A DNA stretch of 64,000 nt from Sporosarcina luteola (GTDB taxonomy: Bacteria; Bacillota; Bacilli; Bacillales_A; Planococcaceae): assembly GCA_014204635.1 (NCBI GenBank), contig JACHLS010000019.1, forward strand, positions 1,023-65,022, written 5' to 3'. The position numbers and the translations under genes are program-made. Of the stretch, positions 26,959 to 35,279 are shown piece after piece (positions within the stretch are counted from its first letter, which is position 1; the number at the start of each line of letters is the position of its first letter). The notes beneath the pieces were generated by a model. That model saw only the letters and a program-made list of their open reading frames with translations, made no database searches and had not been told where the DNA came from.

Positions 26959-28269
26959 TCATAGAAGTTCAGAAACCTCGCAACGAGATTCTCGGTTTCG
27001 ATCCTGCCCACCCGCTCTTCTTCCTAATATGTCGAGTGCCCGCTCTAAATCCGGGTCGCACGTACTATGATCCGGTGTCCAAGAGATATGAACGTGCGGC
27101 GTGATGCCTACGCCTGTCATCCCTTCTCCTTTATCAATTCGGGATAGTCGGGACGTCGGGTACATCAGTGTGTAACCGTCCCAGCTCTGCGGAACGAGAT
27201 TTGCATAATCATTCAGCCCCATTGTCGCCCGTCCGATGACTGTCACTTTACTCGATTTTTTCACATGTTCCACAAATGAATCTCCCGCACTGCCGCACAT
27301 TTTGTCAGATAGAACGATAATTTGAGAAGGACTTCTATAACCCTTCACGAATGTATTCTCTACCACGTCACCAAAATCAAACTCGACGAATCCTTCTCCC
27401 CGATGCCGTGTCCATTCCCGTTCAAAAATACGCAGGACATCGCGGAAGTGTCCATCTTCGACAGCCTCCAAATCTTTTTTCAAGACCTCTACCGCACGAT
27501 CACTGCTTGCTTCTGTGCAATTAAACAACATGGTTTCGTCTAGATTCTGCAGTTCCACGCCTTCTTCTGTCATCAAATACGGAATCAGCGGGAAATAGCT
27601 CGCATCGCTTCCCCCATTGTTCACACGGACATCGATGATCCATTGGTCAACCGTATCCAGAAGATCCTTATGCTTCTCTATCAAATTCGCGATTGCATCC
27701 GGGTTCATAAAATCCGTGAAGGTCAAAAGCAGCGGTCCTTCGTCCAGCCGGCGGATCGAATACTCAGGTACATACGGCGTTTTATCGAACAAACGGAAGG
27801 TGATTTGCTGCTGATTTCCTTTTGAATCGATTACGACACCCTCTTCATATTGGAATAAAATTGGGGACCAGTTCTCCCGTTCCGGATGATTTTCGGATAG
27901 CAGCCGATGATGCTTCTCCCGCAATTCCCGAATACTGAAGCCCCCTACGGAAATAAAATGCATGCCCGGAACTAGCCTGTTGTCTGAATCCACTTTCGTG
28001 ATATAGAGCCTATCTTCATAGCGCCTGACACTAAATCCCCGGGTCCTCGGTCTCTCCACGCTTTTCCCGTCGGCTACCATGTAAAGATGCTGATCTTTAA
28101 AATCAAGTAAATAATCGTCCACCAGTGCAAGAAACTCCTTTGAAGAAAGGTTATTACCCTGTTGAACCTTTTCCAAAAAGGCATCAGATGAATCCCATCC
28201 CTTCTTATCCAGGCAGCCCGCATAATCGTTGTGCATGATGTGTACGATTTCTTCAGCGATTCTCAACAT
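26959..28269 (-). CDS. S41-family peptidase without signal peptide
   Basis: 436 aa. N-terminal helical S41 cap domain (about 1-70), a PDZ-like segment (DSDNRLVPGMHFISVGGFSI), then the protease domain: DVRVNNGGSDASYFP and the catalytic-serine motif MCGSAGDSFVEH, GRATMGLNDYANL. No signal peptide or membrane helix is visible, unlike CtpA/CtpB, so it is predicted cytoplasmic. GGGGGGAAGAGG precedes ATG. It follows the MFS gene by 18 bp and is co-transcribed. Some S41-like proteins act as hydrolases on small substrates; target unknown. Confidence 0.83.
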   Translation of the reverse strand: MLRIAEEIVHIMHNDYAGCLDKKGWDSSDAFLEKVQQGNNLSSKEFLALVDDYLLDFKDQHLYMVADGKSVERPRTRGFSVRRYEDRLYITKVDSDNRLVPGMHFISVGGFSIRELREKHHRLLSENHPERENWSPILFQYEEGVVIDSKGNQQQITFRLFDKTPYVPEYSIRRLDEGPLLLTFTDFMNPDAIANLIEKHKDLLDTVDQWIIDVRVNNGGSDASYFPLIPYLMTEEGVELQNLDETMLFNCTEASSDRAVEVLKKDLEAVEDGHFRDVLRIFEREWTRHRGEGFVEFDFGDVVENTFVKGYRSPSQIIVLSDKMCGSAGDSFVEHVKKSSKVTVIGRATMGLNDYANLVPQSWDGYTLMYPTSRLSRIDKGEGMTGVGITPHVHISWTPDHSTCDPDLERALDILGRRAGGQDRNRESRCEVSELL

Positions 28270-28287
28270 TTCCTCTTCCCCCCATGA

Positions 28288-29589
28288 TTACTGATCTGTT
28301 GCTATGTTAGGTTTCACCTTCTGTTTTTCCCCTAGCTCCGGATGCGCTTTCCGCATGACGGAAGGCCGCGCCATGAAGAGAACAACTCCGATTAATATTA
28401 CGGCAGAAACGATTAATATCCATTCGGCAGGCAGGACATCATAAAGGAAACCATAAATGACAACACCGAGCGGCATTAGCGCCATTGCCATTGTTTCAAG
28501 GATAGCGAATACTCTTCCTTTAAAATCATCATCGATAATCTTTTGGAACATGACTTGCATCGGCGTATTAATGATCATAATAGTCGTCCCCATGCTAAAA
28601 ACGACTATTACATAAAATGCGAAATACACACTCGGCTGCATAGACACCAGTAAAGGAAGAGCGATGAACATAAGTAGGATTCCAAACGCAAGGATCCCCC
28701 TCTTCGACACAAGCAGTGGGTATTTCACTTCTTTTCTCATGGAGAAATAAATGGAAATAAGCAGCATGCCGATTGCAAATGCTCCTTCTACAAAGCCAAA
28801 ACGTGTTGAGGGCATCTTCAGCTCTTCAATCAACACATAAGAAAGGCCGACTTGATAAGCACCAATCAGAAAATTGATGAACAGGGATATCCATATAATT
28901 GTGGCAAGGACATGCTGTTGGCGTACATAAGAAATGCCAGCCTTCATACTTTGCCACATGGTCTCTTTCTGCTCTTCTTCCGTCTTTTCCTTCCGATTGG
29001 CAAATAGTTTAAAATTCATTGTTGCTTCCAGAAGAACAGCTAGTAATGAAGCTGACAAGTACACAATCAGGAATGTACTCATCGATACAGTTCCGTACAT
29101 AATTCCACCGATTGCCGGCCCTCCGATTGCCGCGAACGAAACGGACATCTGATTGAGCGACATTGCCCGTTGGATCCGATTTTCATCAATCAATCCCGTA
29201 ATCGATGAACTGAATGCTACACCTGAAAAAGTGGAAGCCAGTGATAACACAACAGTTGTCGCATAAATCGCAAACAGTGACAGGCCTGATAGCAAACTGA
29301 CTGTCAGCAATCCTCCAATCGCCAGAGTTGAAACAATTTGAGCAGCAATGACAATCGTTTTCCTTGAATATTTATCCACTGCATAGCCCGCGAACGGCGC
29401 CACCAAGGTTCGCGGTAAAATACTACAAATAAGATTCATCGCAAAGTTCGTCGCGGAGCCAGTCAATTGTAGAATATAAAAACTGACGGCAAACGCATAT
29501 ACTTGCGCACCGAATGCAGAAATCATTTTACTCGTCATAAAGGTCCACATATGATAGGTGGCCCGTTTCAACTTCATTGCTTGATCCAT
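28288..29589 (-). CDS. MFS transporter (MFS_3 / macrolide-efflux-like)
   Basis: 433 aa, 12 predicted membrane helices. It shows the MFS_3 pattern of a long N-terminal half with PFAGYAVDKYSRKTIVI (motif A) and VAPFAG; a charged loop (RKEKTEEEQKE) separates the halves. GGGGTG precedes ATG. First gene of a two-gene unit with the S41 peptidase, divergent from the HTH-TPR regulator; its promoter is flanked by palindromes. Probably exports a small molecule or peptide; substrate unknown. Confidence 0.85.
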   Translation of the reverse strand: MDQAMKLKRATYHMWTFMTSKMISAFGAQVYAFAVSFYILQLTGSATNFAMNLICSILPRTLVAPFAGYAVDKYSRKTIVIAAQIVSTLAIGGLLTVSLLSGLSLFAIYATTVVLSLASTFSGVAFSSSITGLIDENRIQRAMSLNQMSVSFAAIGGPAIGGIMYGTVSMSTFLIVYLSASLLAVLLEATMNFKLFANRKEKTEEEQKETMWQSMKAGISYVRQQHVLATIIWISLFINFLIGAYQVGLSYVLIEELKMPSTRFGFVEGAFAIGMLLISIYFSMRKEVKYPLLVSKRGILAFGILLMFIALPLLVSMQPSVYFAFYVIVVFSMGTTIMIINTPMQVMFQKIIDDDFKGRVFAILETMAMALMPLGVVIYGFLYDVLPAEWILIVSAVILIGVVLFMARPSVMRKAHPELGEKQKVKPNIATDQ

Positions 29590-29612
29590 TTCCTAACACC
29601 CCATTTTGTAAA

Positions 29613-29629
29613 GTTTAATTTCATTAAAC
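29613..29629. promoter_or_regulatory. Palindromic operator 1 (GTTTAAT-N3-ATTAAAC)
   Basis: Perfect inverted repeat GTTTAAT TTC ATTAAAC lying just downstream of the -10 of the MFS promoter (near its start site), between MFS and the HTH-TPR regulator. An identical-arm copy is at 29667-29683, 54 bp centre to centre. Likely a binding site of the adjacent XRE-type regulator (inference). Confidence 0.8.
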
Positions 29630-29631
29630 AA

Positions 29632-29660
29632 ATAATAACATGCTCCCTCTTCCCTTTCAA
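29632..29660 (-). promoter_or_regulatory. Promoter of the MFS - S41 peptidase unit
   Basis: Minus strand: -35 TTGAAA (29655-29660), 17-bp spacer, -10 TATTAT (29632-29637). It sits exactly between the two palindromes, consistent with a regulated sigma-A promoter. Confidence 0.7.
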
Positions 29661-29666
29661 GCAAAA

Positions 29667-29683
29667 GTTTAATATAATTAAAC
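29667..29683. promoter_or_regulatory. Palindromic operator 2 overlapping a TATAAT box
   Basis: Inverted repeat GTTTAAT ATA ATTAAAC (extends by A/T to 29666-29684). Its centre contains TATAAT (29673-29678), a likely -10 for the rightward regulator gene, suggesting autoregulation. Confidence 0.8.
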
Positions 29684-29710
29684 TACATTAACAAAAGAGT
29701 GGAGGTGTGC

Positions 29711-30934
29711 CTGATCGATACACTCGGAGAACGTATTCGCACATTGCGCAAGCAACGCAAGATGACATTGGAAGCATTGGCTGGCGATCAGCTGACAAAG
29801 GGCATGCTTAGCTTAATTGAAAATAATAAGGCGAATCCCTCAATGGATAGCCTAAGTTATATTGCAAGCCGTCTGGAAGTGGATATCTCTGAATTGTTGG
29901 AAGGGAATCATAAAGAGGAATTGAGGAGAGTTCTAGAAAGTGTTGATGCTCTTTACTCTGTGCCATTTGATGAAGAGACAGATGAGAATGAGCAAATCAT
30001 TGAACTGATCGAGCAAATTCTTCCGAAATTAGGAAGAAATTACGAGTCTGCACGGCTGCTGGATATATACGGTCAAACGTTGCACTATTTAAATTCTGAC
30101 GCTTGGGAGTCATACATTAACCGGGCCGCTGACATATACGATGAACTAAACATCATGTATCGCCGGGCAAAAATTGGTATTTTCAGGAGTTTGGTCAAGT
30201 TTGCCATGTCTGATTTTCCCGCAGCTTTGGCAACGCTGCTTGAGGAACGGAAATACATTGAAATGAATCATTCATTTATCGAACCGATGACACGGATCGA
30301 TTTAGACTACCATGAAGCCATACTCCATTTTGCCGTAGATGATTCGGAAGCCGCCATGGAAGTGATGGAGCGGGCCATAGAGTATTCCAAAGAACAACGG
30401 GTCTTTTATAATGTAGACAATTTATATCGTCTTGCTACCATCCAAGCACTCATGGCACAGGATGAAGACAGGGTGGACTTCTATCGCCATAAATTAATTC
30501 ATTTCGCCGAATTCTCAGAGGACGATGACCCATTTTTTTTCACAAAGTTTCTGGAAATCCATCAGCTGACTTCTTATCGTCATGATTATGCCAAGGCGCT
30601 CTCCCTCGTTGAAGCGTTTAAGAAAACATACAAAATTTCTGTAGCTTACATTCCCTATCTTCAATTGGAACAAGGGAAGGCGCTCTATGGCGTCGGTAAA
30701 TACGAAGAGGCGATTGAATCATTTCTAAATATGCATATCGCCCACTACACAAAGCACCCGTTCGATTTATCAATTTTTTACGAAGGCGGGGCATACTTGG
30801 CGAAATGCTACGCAGCAATTGGGCAGAGAGAGAAGGCAGTTGAAAGTGTGCAGCTTGCGTTGCACCATATTACATCGATGCCTGATTCCCCGTACAAAAC
30901 GTTCATTCAACAAACATATGAGGAATTGACCTAA
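29711..30934 (+). CDS. HTH (XRE) - TPR transcriptional regulator, RRNPP/NprR-like architecture
   Basis: About 407 aa. N-terminal XRE helix-turn-helix (about 5-60: GERIRTLRKQRKMTLEALAG, then ISELLEG) followed by about 330 residues of helical TPR-like repeats (e.g. LDYHEAILHFA, YLQLEQGKALYGVGKYEEAI, YLAKCYAAIGQREKAVESVQ). Start codon uncertain: GGAGG at 29701-29705 best fits a CTG at 29711; an upstream GTG at 29699 overlaps the ribosome site. HTH-TPR proteins of this size include peptide-sensing RRNPP regulators. No propeptide ORF follows; a terminator starts at the stop. Confidence 0.82.
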   Translation: MIDTLGERIRTLRKQRKMTLEALAGDQLTKGMLSLIENNKANPSMDSLSYIASRLEVDISELLEGNHKEELRRVLESVDALYSVPFDEETDENEQIIELIEQILPKLGRNYESARLLDIYGQTLHYLNSDAWESYINRAADIYDELNIMYRRAKIGIFRSLVKFAMSDFPAALATLLEERKYIEMNHSFIEPMTRIDLDYHEAILHFAVDDSEAAMEVMERAIEYSKEQRVFYNVDNLYRLATIQALMAQDEDRVDFYRHKLIHFAEFSEDDDPFFFTKFLEIHQLTSYRHDYAKALSLVEAFKKTYKISVAYIPYLQLEQGKALYGVGKYEEAIESFLNMHIAHYTKHPFDLSIFYEGGAYLAKCYAAIGQREKAVESVQLALHHITSMPDSPYKTFIQQTYEELT

Positions 30935-30973
30935 AAAATCCGCAGCCGGCACATTGCCTTCTGCGGATTTTTT
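30933..30973. terminator. Bidirectional terminator between the regulator and tcyP
   Basis: Stem AAAAAATCCGCAG / CTGCGGATTTTTT with 15-nt loop; T-tracts on both strands. It overlaps the regulator stop codon and ends at the tcyP stop. Confidence 0.92.
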
Positions 30974-30974
30974 C

Positions 30975-32366
30975 TTATGCTTCGATTGGTTGCTTCTCCA
31001 ATGAATCATTGTACGTATCCTTATCCAATTCCCCTGTCACTTTTGCAGTCGTTACCCCTGCCGTCATTGCACCGCTGACGTTGAGTGCCGTCCGTCCCAT
31101 ATCGATGAGCGGTTCAACGGAAATTAACAGCCCAGCCAGTGCTACAGGCAAGTTCAATGCCGACAATACGAGGATTGCCGCGAATGTTGCCCCGCCGCCT
31201 ACACCTGCAACACCGAACGAGCTGATTGCCACAATGGCGACCAAGGTGAGCAAGAACATCGGATCCCATGGATTTTGACCGACAGTCGGCGCAATCATGA
31301 CAGCAAGCATGGCCGGATAAATTCCTGCACAGCCATTCTGTCCAATCGACAGACCAAATGAACCCGCAAAATTCGCAATTCCATCAGGCACACCAAGCCG
31401 GTTGGTTTGCGTTTTAATCGTAAGTGGTAATGTACCAGCACTTGATCTTGAAGAAAATGCGAAAAGCAATGTTTCGGATACTTTCTTCACATACGTGATC
31501 GGATTCAGTCCGGATAGCGTCATAATAAGTAGATGAATGCCGAACATGATGATCAATGCCACATAGGAAGCGACAACAAATTTACCAAGGTTGTAGATGG
31601 CTCCAAAATCTGAGGTCGCCACCGTACGAGCGATAATCGCCAATATTCCATACGGCGTCAGGCGGAGCACAATTCGGACGACACCCATGATCAACGAGTA
31701 GATGGCATCAATCCCCTTCTTCACAAGTGTCGCATTTTCTTCATCACGTCGAACGAGTGCCAAATAGGCAAAGCCAAGGAATGCCGCAAAGATAACGACT
31801 CCGATTGTGGAAGTCGGCCGCGCCCCCGTCAAATCTTGAAATGGATTGGCAGGCAATAAATCAATGATTTGGTCTGGCAACGCCCGGTCTGCAACGGAAG
31901 CAGAAGTTTCTTCGATTGAAGCGCCCCGGGAGGCTTCGGCTTCACCTTGCACGATATCGGAAGCATCCAGCCCGAACAAAAGAGATGCGGAAATTCCGAT
32001 AATTGCCGCGATGGCAGTGGTACCGACCAGCATGCCTAAAATAGTCGCAGCTGTTTTACCAAAGTTCTTCCCGATGGTGACTTTGGTAAAGGCACCGAGT
32101 ATGGAAATGAAAACGAGTGGCATAACAATCATTTGCAGCAATTTCACATAGCCGGTTCCAATAATATTGAACCATGGCATGGAGTCCTTCAATATGGTCG
32201 AGTCCGTGCCATAGGCTAAGTGCAAAATGATCCCATAGACAATTCCAAGCCCCAATCCAGTAAATACACGTTTCGAAAACGAAACCTTTTTATGATGCAT
32301 ACGATATAGTATACCGACCAGCAAAAGCAAACCGATTATATTCACTAAAAGTAATAGGGTATCCAA
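30975..32366 (-). CDS. tcyP: L-cystine:cation symporter (TcyP-like, DAACS family)
   Basis: 463 aa, the same length as B. subtilis TcyP. Sodium/dicarboxylate symporter family: serine-rich hairpin AFSSRSSAGTLPLTI, then NFAGSFGLSIGQNGCAGIYPAM and a C-terminal GVAGVGGGATFA loop. TTG start with GGAGG eight bases upstream. Substrate call (cystine) rests on length and N-terminal similarity; other DAACS substrates are possible. Confidence 0.85.
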   Translation of the reverse strand: MDTLLLLVNIIGLLLLVGILYRMHHKKVSFSKRVFTGLGLGIVYGIILHLAYGTDSTILKDSMPWFNIIGTGYVKLLQMIVMPLVFISILGAFTKVTIGKNFGKTAATILGMLVGTTAIAAIIGISASLLFGLDASDIVQGEAEASRGASIEETSASVADRALPDQIIDLLPANPFQDLTGARPTSTIGVVIFAAFLGFAYLALVRRDEENATLVKKGIDAIYSLIMGVVRIVLRLTPYGILAIIARTVATSDFGAIYNLGKFVVASYVALIIMFGIHLLIMTLSGLNPITYVKKVSETLLFAFSSRSSAGTLPLTIKTQTNRLGVPDGIANFAGSFGLSIGQNGCAGIYPAMLAVMIAPTVGQNPWDPMFLLTLVAIVAISSFGVAGVGGGATFAAILVLSALNLPVALAGLLISVEPLIDMGRTALNVSGAMTAGVTTAKVTGELDKDTYNDSLEKQPIEA

Positions 32367-32402
32367 CTTCTTTTCCTCCTAAGCAATAAATGATAATAAA
32401 AC

Positions 32403-32431
32403 ACTATAAACCCCTAAAACCAATCAGTCAA
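32403..32431 (-). promoter_or_regulatory. Sigma-A promoter of tcyP
   Basis: Minus strand: -35 TTGACT (32426-32431), 17-bp spacer, -10 TATAGT (32403-32408), about 35 bp before the TTG start. No S-box or T-box leader fits in the gap. Confidence 0.78.
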
Positions 32432-32551
32432 GTAGGTTTTTAGTGAAGTGCAGTGAAAAAGTTGTATTGGATGACTGATTCATAACCTTCTTATTCCATC
32501 GTTTTCAGGTATACTGTGTCATAGGGGATTTTTATAGAAAGGGGGACGCAT

Positions 32552-34003
32552 ATGGCTCAATTGATCAGCATTATTGTAACGGCGGTTTTAATCCTGAACA
32601 TTATCCTGGCGATCGCTCTTATCTTTTTGGAGAGGCGGGACCCAACAGCTACGTGGGCATGGCTTCTCGTTCTATTTTTCATACCTTTCTTCGGGTTTTT
32701 CATCTACTTGTTTCTTGGACGGCAGTTAAGGGAAAGACAGCTGTTCCGTTGGGAAGATCGAAATAAGATTGGGATCGATCAGCTGATCAACTACCAAATT
32801 GAGGCAATTGAAGAGGATACCTTCGAGTTTCGGCTTGATGATACTGCTCACTATAAAGATATGATCTATTTGCATTTGCGCAATAATCACGCTGTCTTAA
32901 CCCAAGATAATGACGTGCAGATCTTTAACGACGGCGCCGTCAAATTTGAAGAGCTGATCAAAGACTTGGAAGCCGCTAAAGATCATATTCATTTCCAATA
33001 TTACATTTTACGTTTGGATACATTAGGTAAACGGATTATTGACATTTTGATCCGCAAGGCGAAACAAGGCGTGAAAGTCCGGGTACTCTTTGATGATATC
33101 GGTTCGCGCGGCCTGCATGTGCGGCATTTAAAAGCACTCGTCGATGCAGGCGGTGAAGTAGCTGCCTTTTTCCCAGCCATTCTTCCACTCATCAATCCAC
33201 GGATGAACTATCGGAATCACCGGAAAATCGTGGTGATCGATGGACGGATCGGCTATGTCGGCGGATTCAATGTCGGGGATGAATATCTCGGATTGAACAA
33301 GCGATTTGGTTATTGGCGTGACACCCACCTCCGCATCGAAGGAAGTGCCGTCCATCCATTGCAGACACGATTTATCTTGGACTGGAACCAGGCGTCCGAC
33401 AAGCATAATATCATTTACGATGAACGCCTATTCCCAGCCATTCCACGTAAAGGATCCGTTGGCCTCCAAATCGTCTCAAGCGGACCGGACGCAGAGTGGG
33501 AACAGATCAAGGATGGTTATCTGAAAATGATCTTCTTGGCGAAAGAGTATATTTATATCCAGACGCCTTATTTCATTCCTGATGTCAGCTTCCTTGACGC
33601 CTTGCGGATCGCCTGCCTGTCGGGTGTCGATGTCCGGATCATGATTCCCAATAAACCGGACCATATGTTTGTTTACTGGGCCACCTATTCCAACGTCGGA
33701 AACCTTCTCAAAGCTGGGGCGAAAGTATATATCTACGAAAATGGCTTCATTCATGCAAAGCAGATTGTGGTGGATGATGAGCTATCGACAGTCGGCACAG
33801 CAAACATCGATGTGCGCAGCTTCAAATTGAATTTCGAAATCAATGCTTTCATTTACGATCGGGAAAAATCACACGAGCTGGCGGAATTATTTGAACAGGA
33901 TATGCAGCTATGTACGGAATTGACGTATGATCTTTATTTAAACCGGTCCCGAGGCATTAAGATCAAAGAATCGGTCTCCCGTTTGTTGTCGCCAATTTTA
34001 TAA
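32552..34003 (+). CDS. cls: Cardiolipin synthase
   Basis: 483 aa. Two N-terminal membrane helices (about 3-60) then two phospholipase-D HKD motifs: NHRKIVVIDGRIGYVGGFN (about 219) and HAKQIVVDDELSTVGTANID (about 400). Condenses two phosphatidylglycerols to cardiolipin at the membrane. GAAAGGGGG precedes ATG. Confidence 0.95.
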   Translation: MAQLISIIVTAVLILNIILAIALIFLERRDPTATWAWLLVLFFIPFFGFFIYLFLGRQLRERQLFRWEDRNKIGIDQLINYQIEAIEEDTFEFRLDDTAHYKDMIYLHLRNNHAVLTQDNDVQIFNDGAVKFEELIKDLEAAKDHIHFQYYILRLDTLGKRIIDILIRKAKQGVKVRVLFDDIGSRGLHVRHLKALVDAGGEVAAFFPAILPLINPRMNYRNHRKIVVIDGRIGYVGGFNVGDEYLGLNKRFGYWRDTHLRIEGSAVHPLQTRFILDWNQASDKHNIIYDERLFPAIPRKGSVGLQIVSSGPDAEWEQIKDGYLKMIFLAKEYIYIQTPYFIPDVSFLDALRIACLSGVDVRIMIPNKPDHMFVYWATYSNVGNLLKAGAKVYIYENGFIHAKQIVVDDELSTVGTANIDVRSFKLNFEINAFIYDREKSHELAELFEQDMQLCTELTYDLYLNRSRGIKIKESVSRLLSPIL

Positions 34004-34004
34004 T

Positions 34005-34041
34005 AAAAAGACCTCTTTTTCTTGGAGAAGGAGGTCTTTTT
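34005..34041 (+). terminator. Terminator of cls
   Basis: Stem AAAAAGACCTC / GAGGTCTTTTT just after the stop. Confidence 0.92.
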
Positions 34042-34054
34042 CAATAAATTAAAA

Positions 34055-34140
34055 AAACAGGACACCAATATGATGTAATTCCCAAAGTTAGGTTTTCGCC
34101 TCTAACTTTTGGGGTGCACTTCATGCCGGTAGTCCTGTTT
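34055..34140 (-). terminator. Long imperfect hairpin behind the VanY-like gene
   Basis: Arms 34055-34091 and 34102-34140 pair along nearly their whole length with a few mismatches and a 10-nt loop; on the minus strand the stem ends CAGGAC/GTCCTG and runs into TTTTTTT. It can terminate the carboxypeptidase gene, but is far longer than normal terminators because it contains the inverted element at 34071-34123. Confidence 0.7.
34071..34123. mobile_element. Possible minimal MITE or IS-end remnant inside the hairpin
   Basis: The inner part begins TGATGTAATTCCCAAAGTTAG and, on the other strand, TGAAGTGCACCCCAAAAGTT. The latter resembles the TGAACTG..CCCCAAAAGTT-type ends of some IS3-family (IS150 group) elements as I remember them. 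About 53 bp with 21-22-bp terminal inverted repeats and no coding space. Tentative. Confidence 0.35.
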
Positions 34141-34146
34141 CCTTAT

Positions 34147-35139
34147 TCATTTAATCCCTAAGTACTCTTCAAGAGTAATATTACGGTTGTAAATCTCTTC
34201 AGCGATGTCTTTTCCAACATAACGGAAGTGCCAGGCCTCATGCATGTAGCCGGTAATATCTTCTTTTCCTTTTGGATAGCGTAAAATAAAGCCATATCGG
34301 TGGGCATTGTCAGCAACCCATTTGCCTGCTGCTGTTCCACCGAACGAGGAGGACGCCCAATGTTTTTGATTGTTCTCCTCTCCGATATCAAACGCTAATC
34401 CAGTCTGGTGCTCAGAATAGCCGGGACGGGCGCTATAGCGGTCCGCTGCCGCTTTGCCATCCTTTTTCACATAGCGGTTATACAACGTCACTTGATAATC
34501 ATACGCCCGGTATGTGCTGAAAGCGGTCAGATGGATATCTGACAATTTCGCCTCGGCAGCCATCTCGTCAAATGCGGCTCTGGCGTCCTTACTTTCTCCG
34601 GGTGCATACGTGCTCGGCAACGGGTAATTTTTATTAGCGACCAAGATTCCTTTTATATATGTCGGCTTGTCTGGAAGTGTTTGCCCTTCAATATAGCCGT
34701 TATCGTTTTTCACAGCAGGTTTGTTTGTGACATTCGGTTTTGTTTCCGGTTTTGGTTTCGTTTCCGTTTTTGGAGTTTCCTGTGGTTCCGTTTTTTTCGG
34801 TACAGCCGGCGCAGCTGGTTGTTCCTTTGGCTCTTCCGGCTCCTCCGGTTTCACCTCTTGCTGACTGCCCTCTTCAACCGTCCCTTCCTCGTCCGGCTCC
34901 TCGATCACTTTAGGCTCTTCTTGTTGATCTTCTGGTTGTTCTTCCAATTGCTCCGGTTCGTCCTGTTGAGTCTCCGGTACAGTTTCTTGGCGCAGGCCAA
35001 TCTGTTCTAAGCTTTTTTCCATATCCCAGTCATTCATTCCAATCCAAATGATAACAGCAGCCATGACGAGTGCCGTGAAAGTTAAAGTAATTGTCAGCGC
35101 TGTTTTCGACTTTTTCTTATGTTTTGCACTACGGTTCAT
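34147..35139 (-). CDS. VanY/LdcB-type D,D- or L,D-carboxypeptidase (M15B)
   Basis: 330 aa. N-terminal basic stretch and one membrane helix (about 15-37), then a long E/P/Q/K-rich linker (about 58-145) that probably spans the wall. The M15B domain follows: STYRAYDYQ, SARPGYSEHQTGLAFDIG (zinc His and Asp), and MHEAWHFRYVG (catalytic Glu and zinc His). Trims peptidoglycan stem peptides. Confidence 0.92.
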   Translation of the reverse strand: MNRSAKHKKKSKTALTITLTFTALVMAAVIIWIGMNDWDMEKSLEQIGLRQETVPETQQDEPEQLEEQPEDQQEEPKVIEEPDEEGTVEEGSQQEVKPEEPEEPKEQPAAPAVPKKTEPQETPKTETKPKPETKPNVTNKPAVKNDNGYIEGQTLPDKPTYIKGILVANKNYPLPSTYAPGESKDARAAFDEMAAEAKLSDIHLTAFSTYRAYDYQVTLYNRYVKKDGKAAADRYSARPGYSEHQTGLAFDIGEENNQKHWASSSFGGTAAGKWVADNAHRYGFILRYPKGKEDITGYMHEAWHFRYVGKDIAEEIYNRNITLEEYLGIK

Positions 35140-35279
35140 TAATTATTTGCCTTCCTTCTATAGCGATTACTATGTAAAATCAAAGTAAGGTGAGAATCAC
35201 CTCTTCTAGTCTATCATCATTTTTCTTTTATGTGTGGCTCGGCTATTATTTTTTATTACAGATTGCGAGGAACTTTCCT

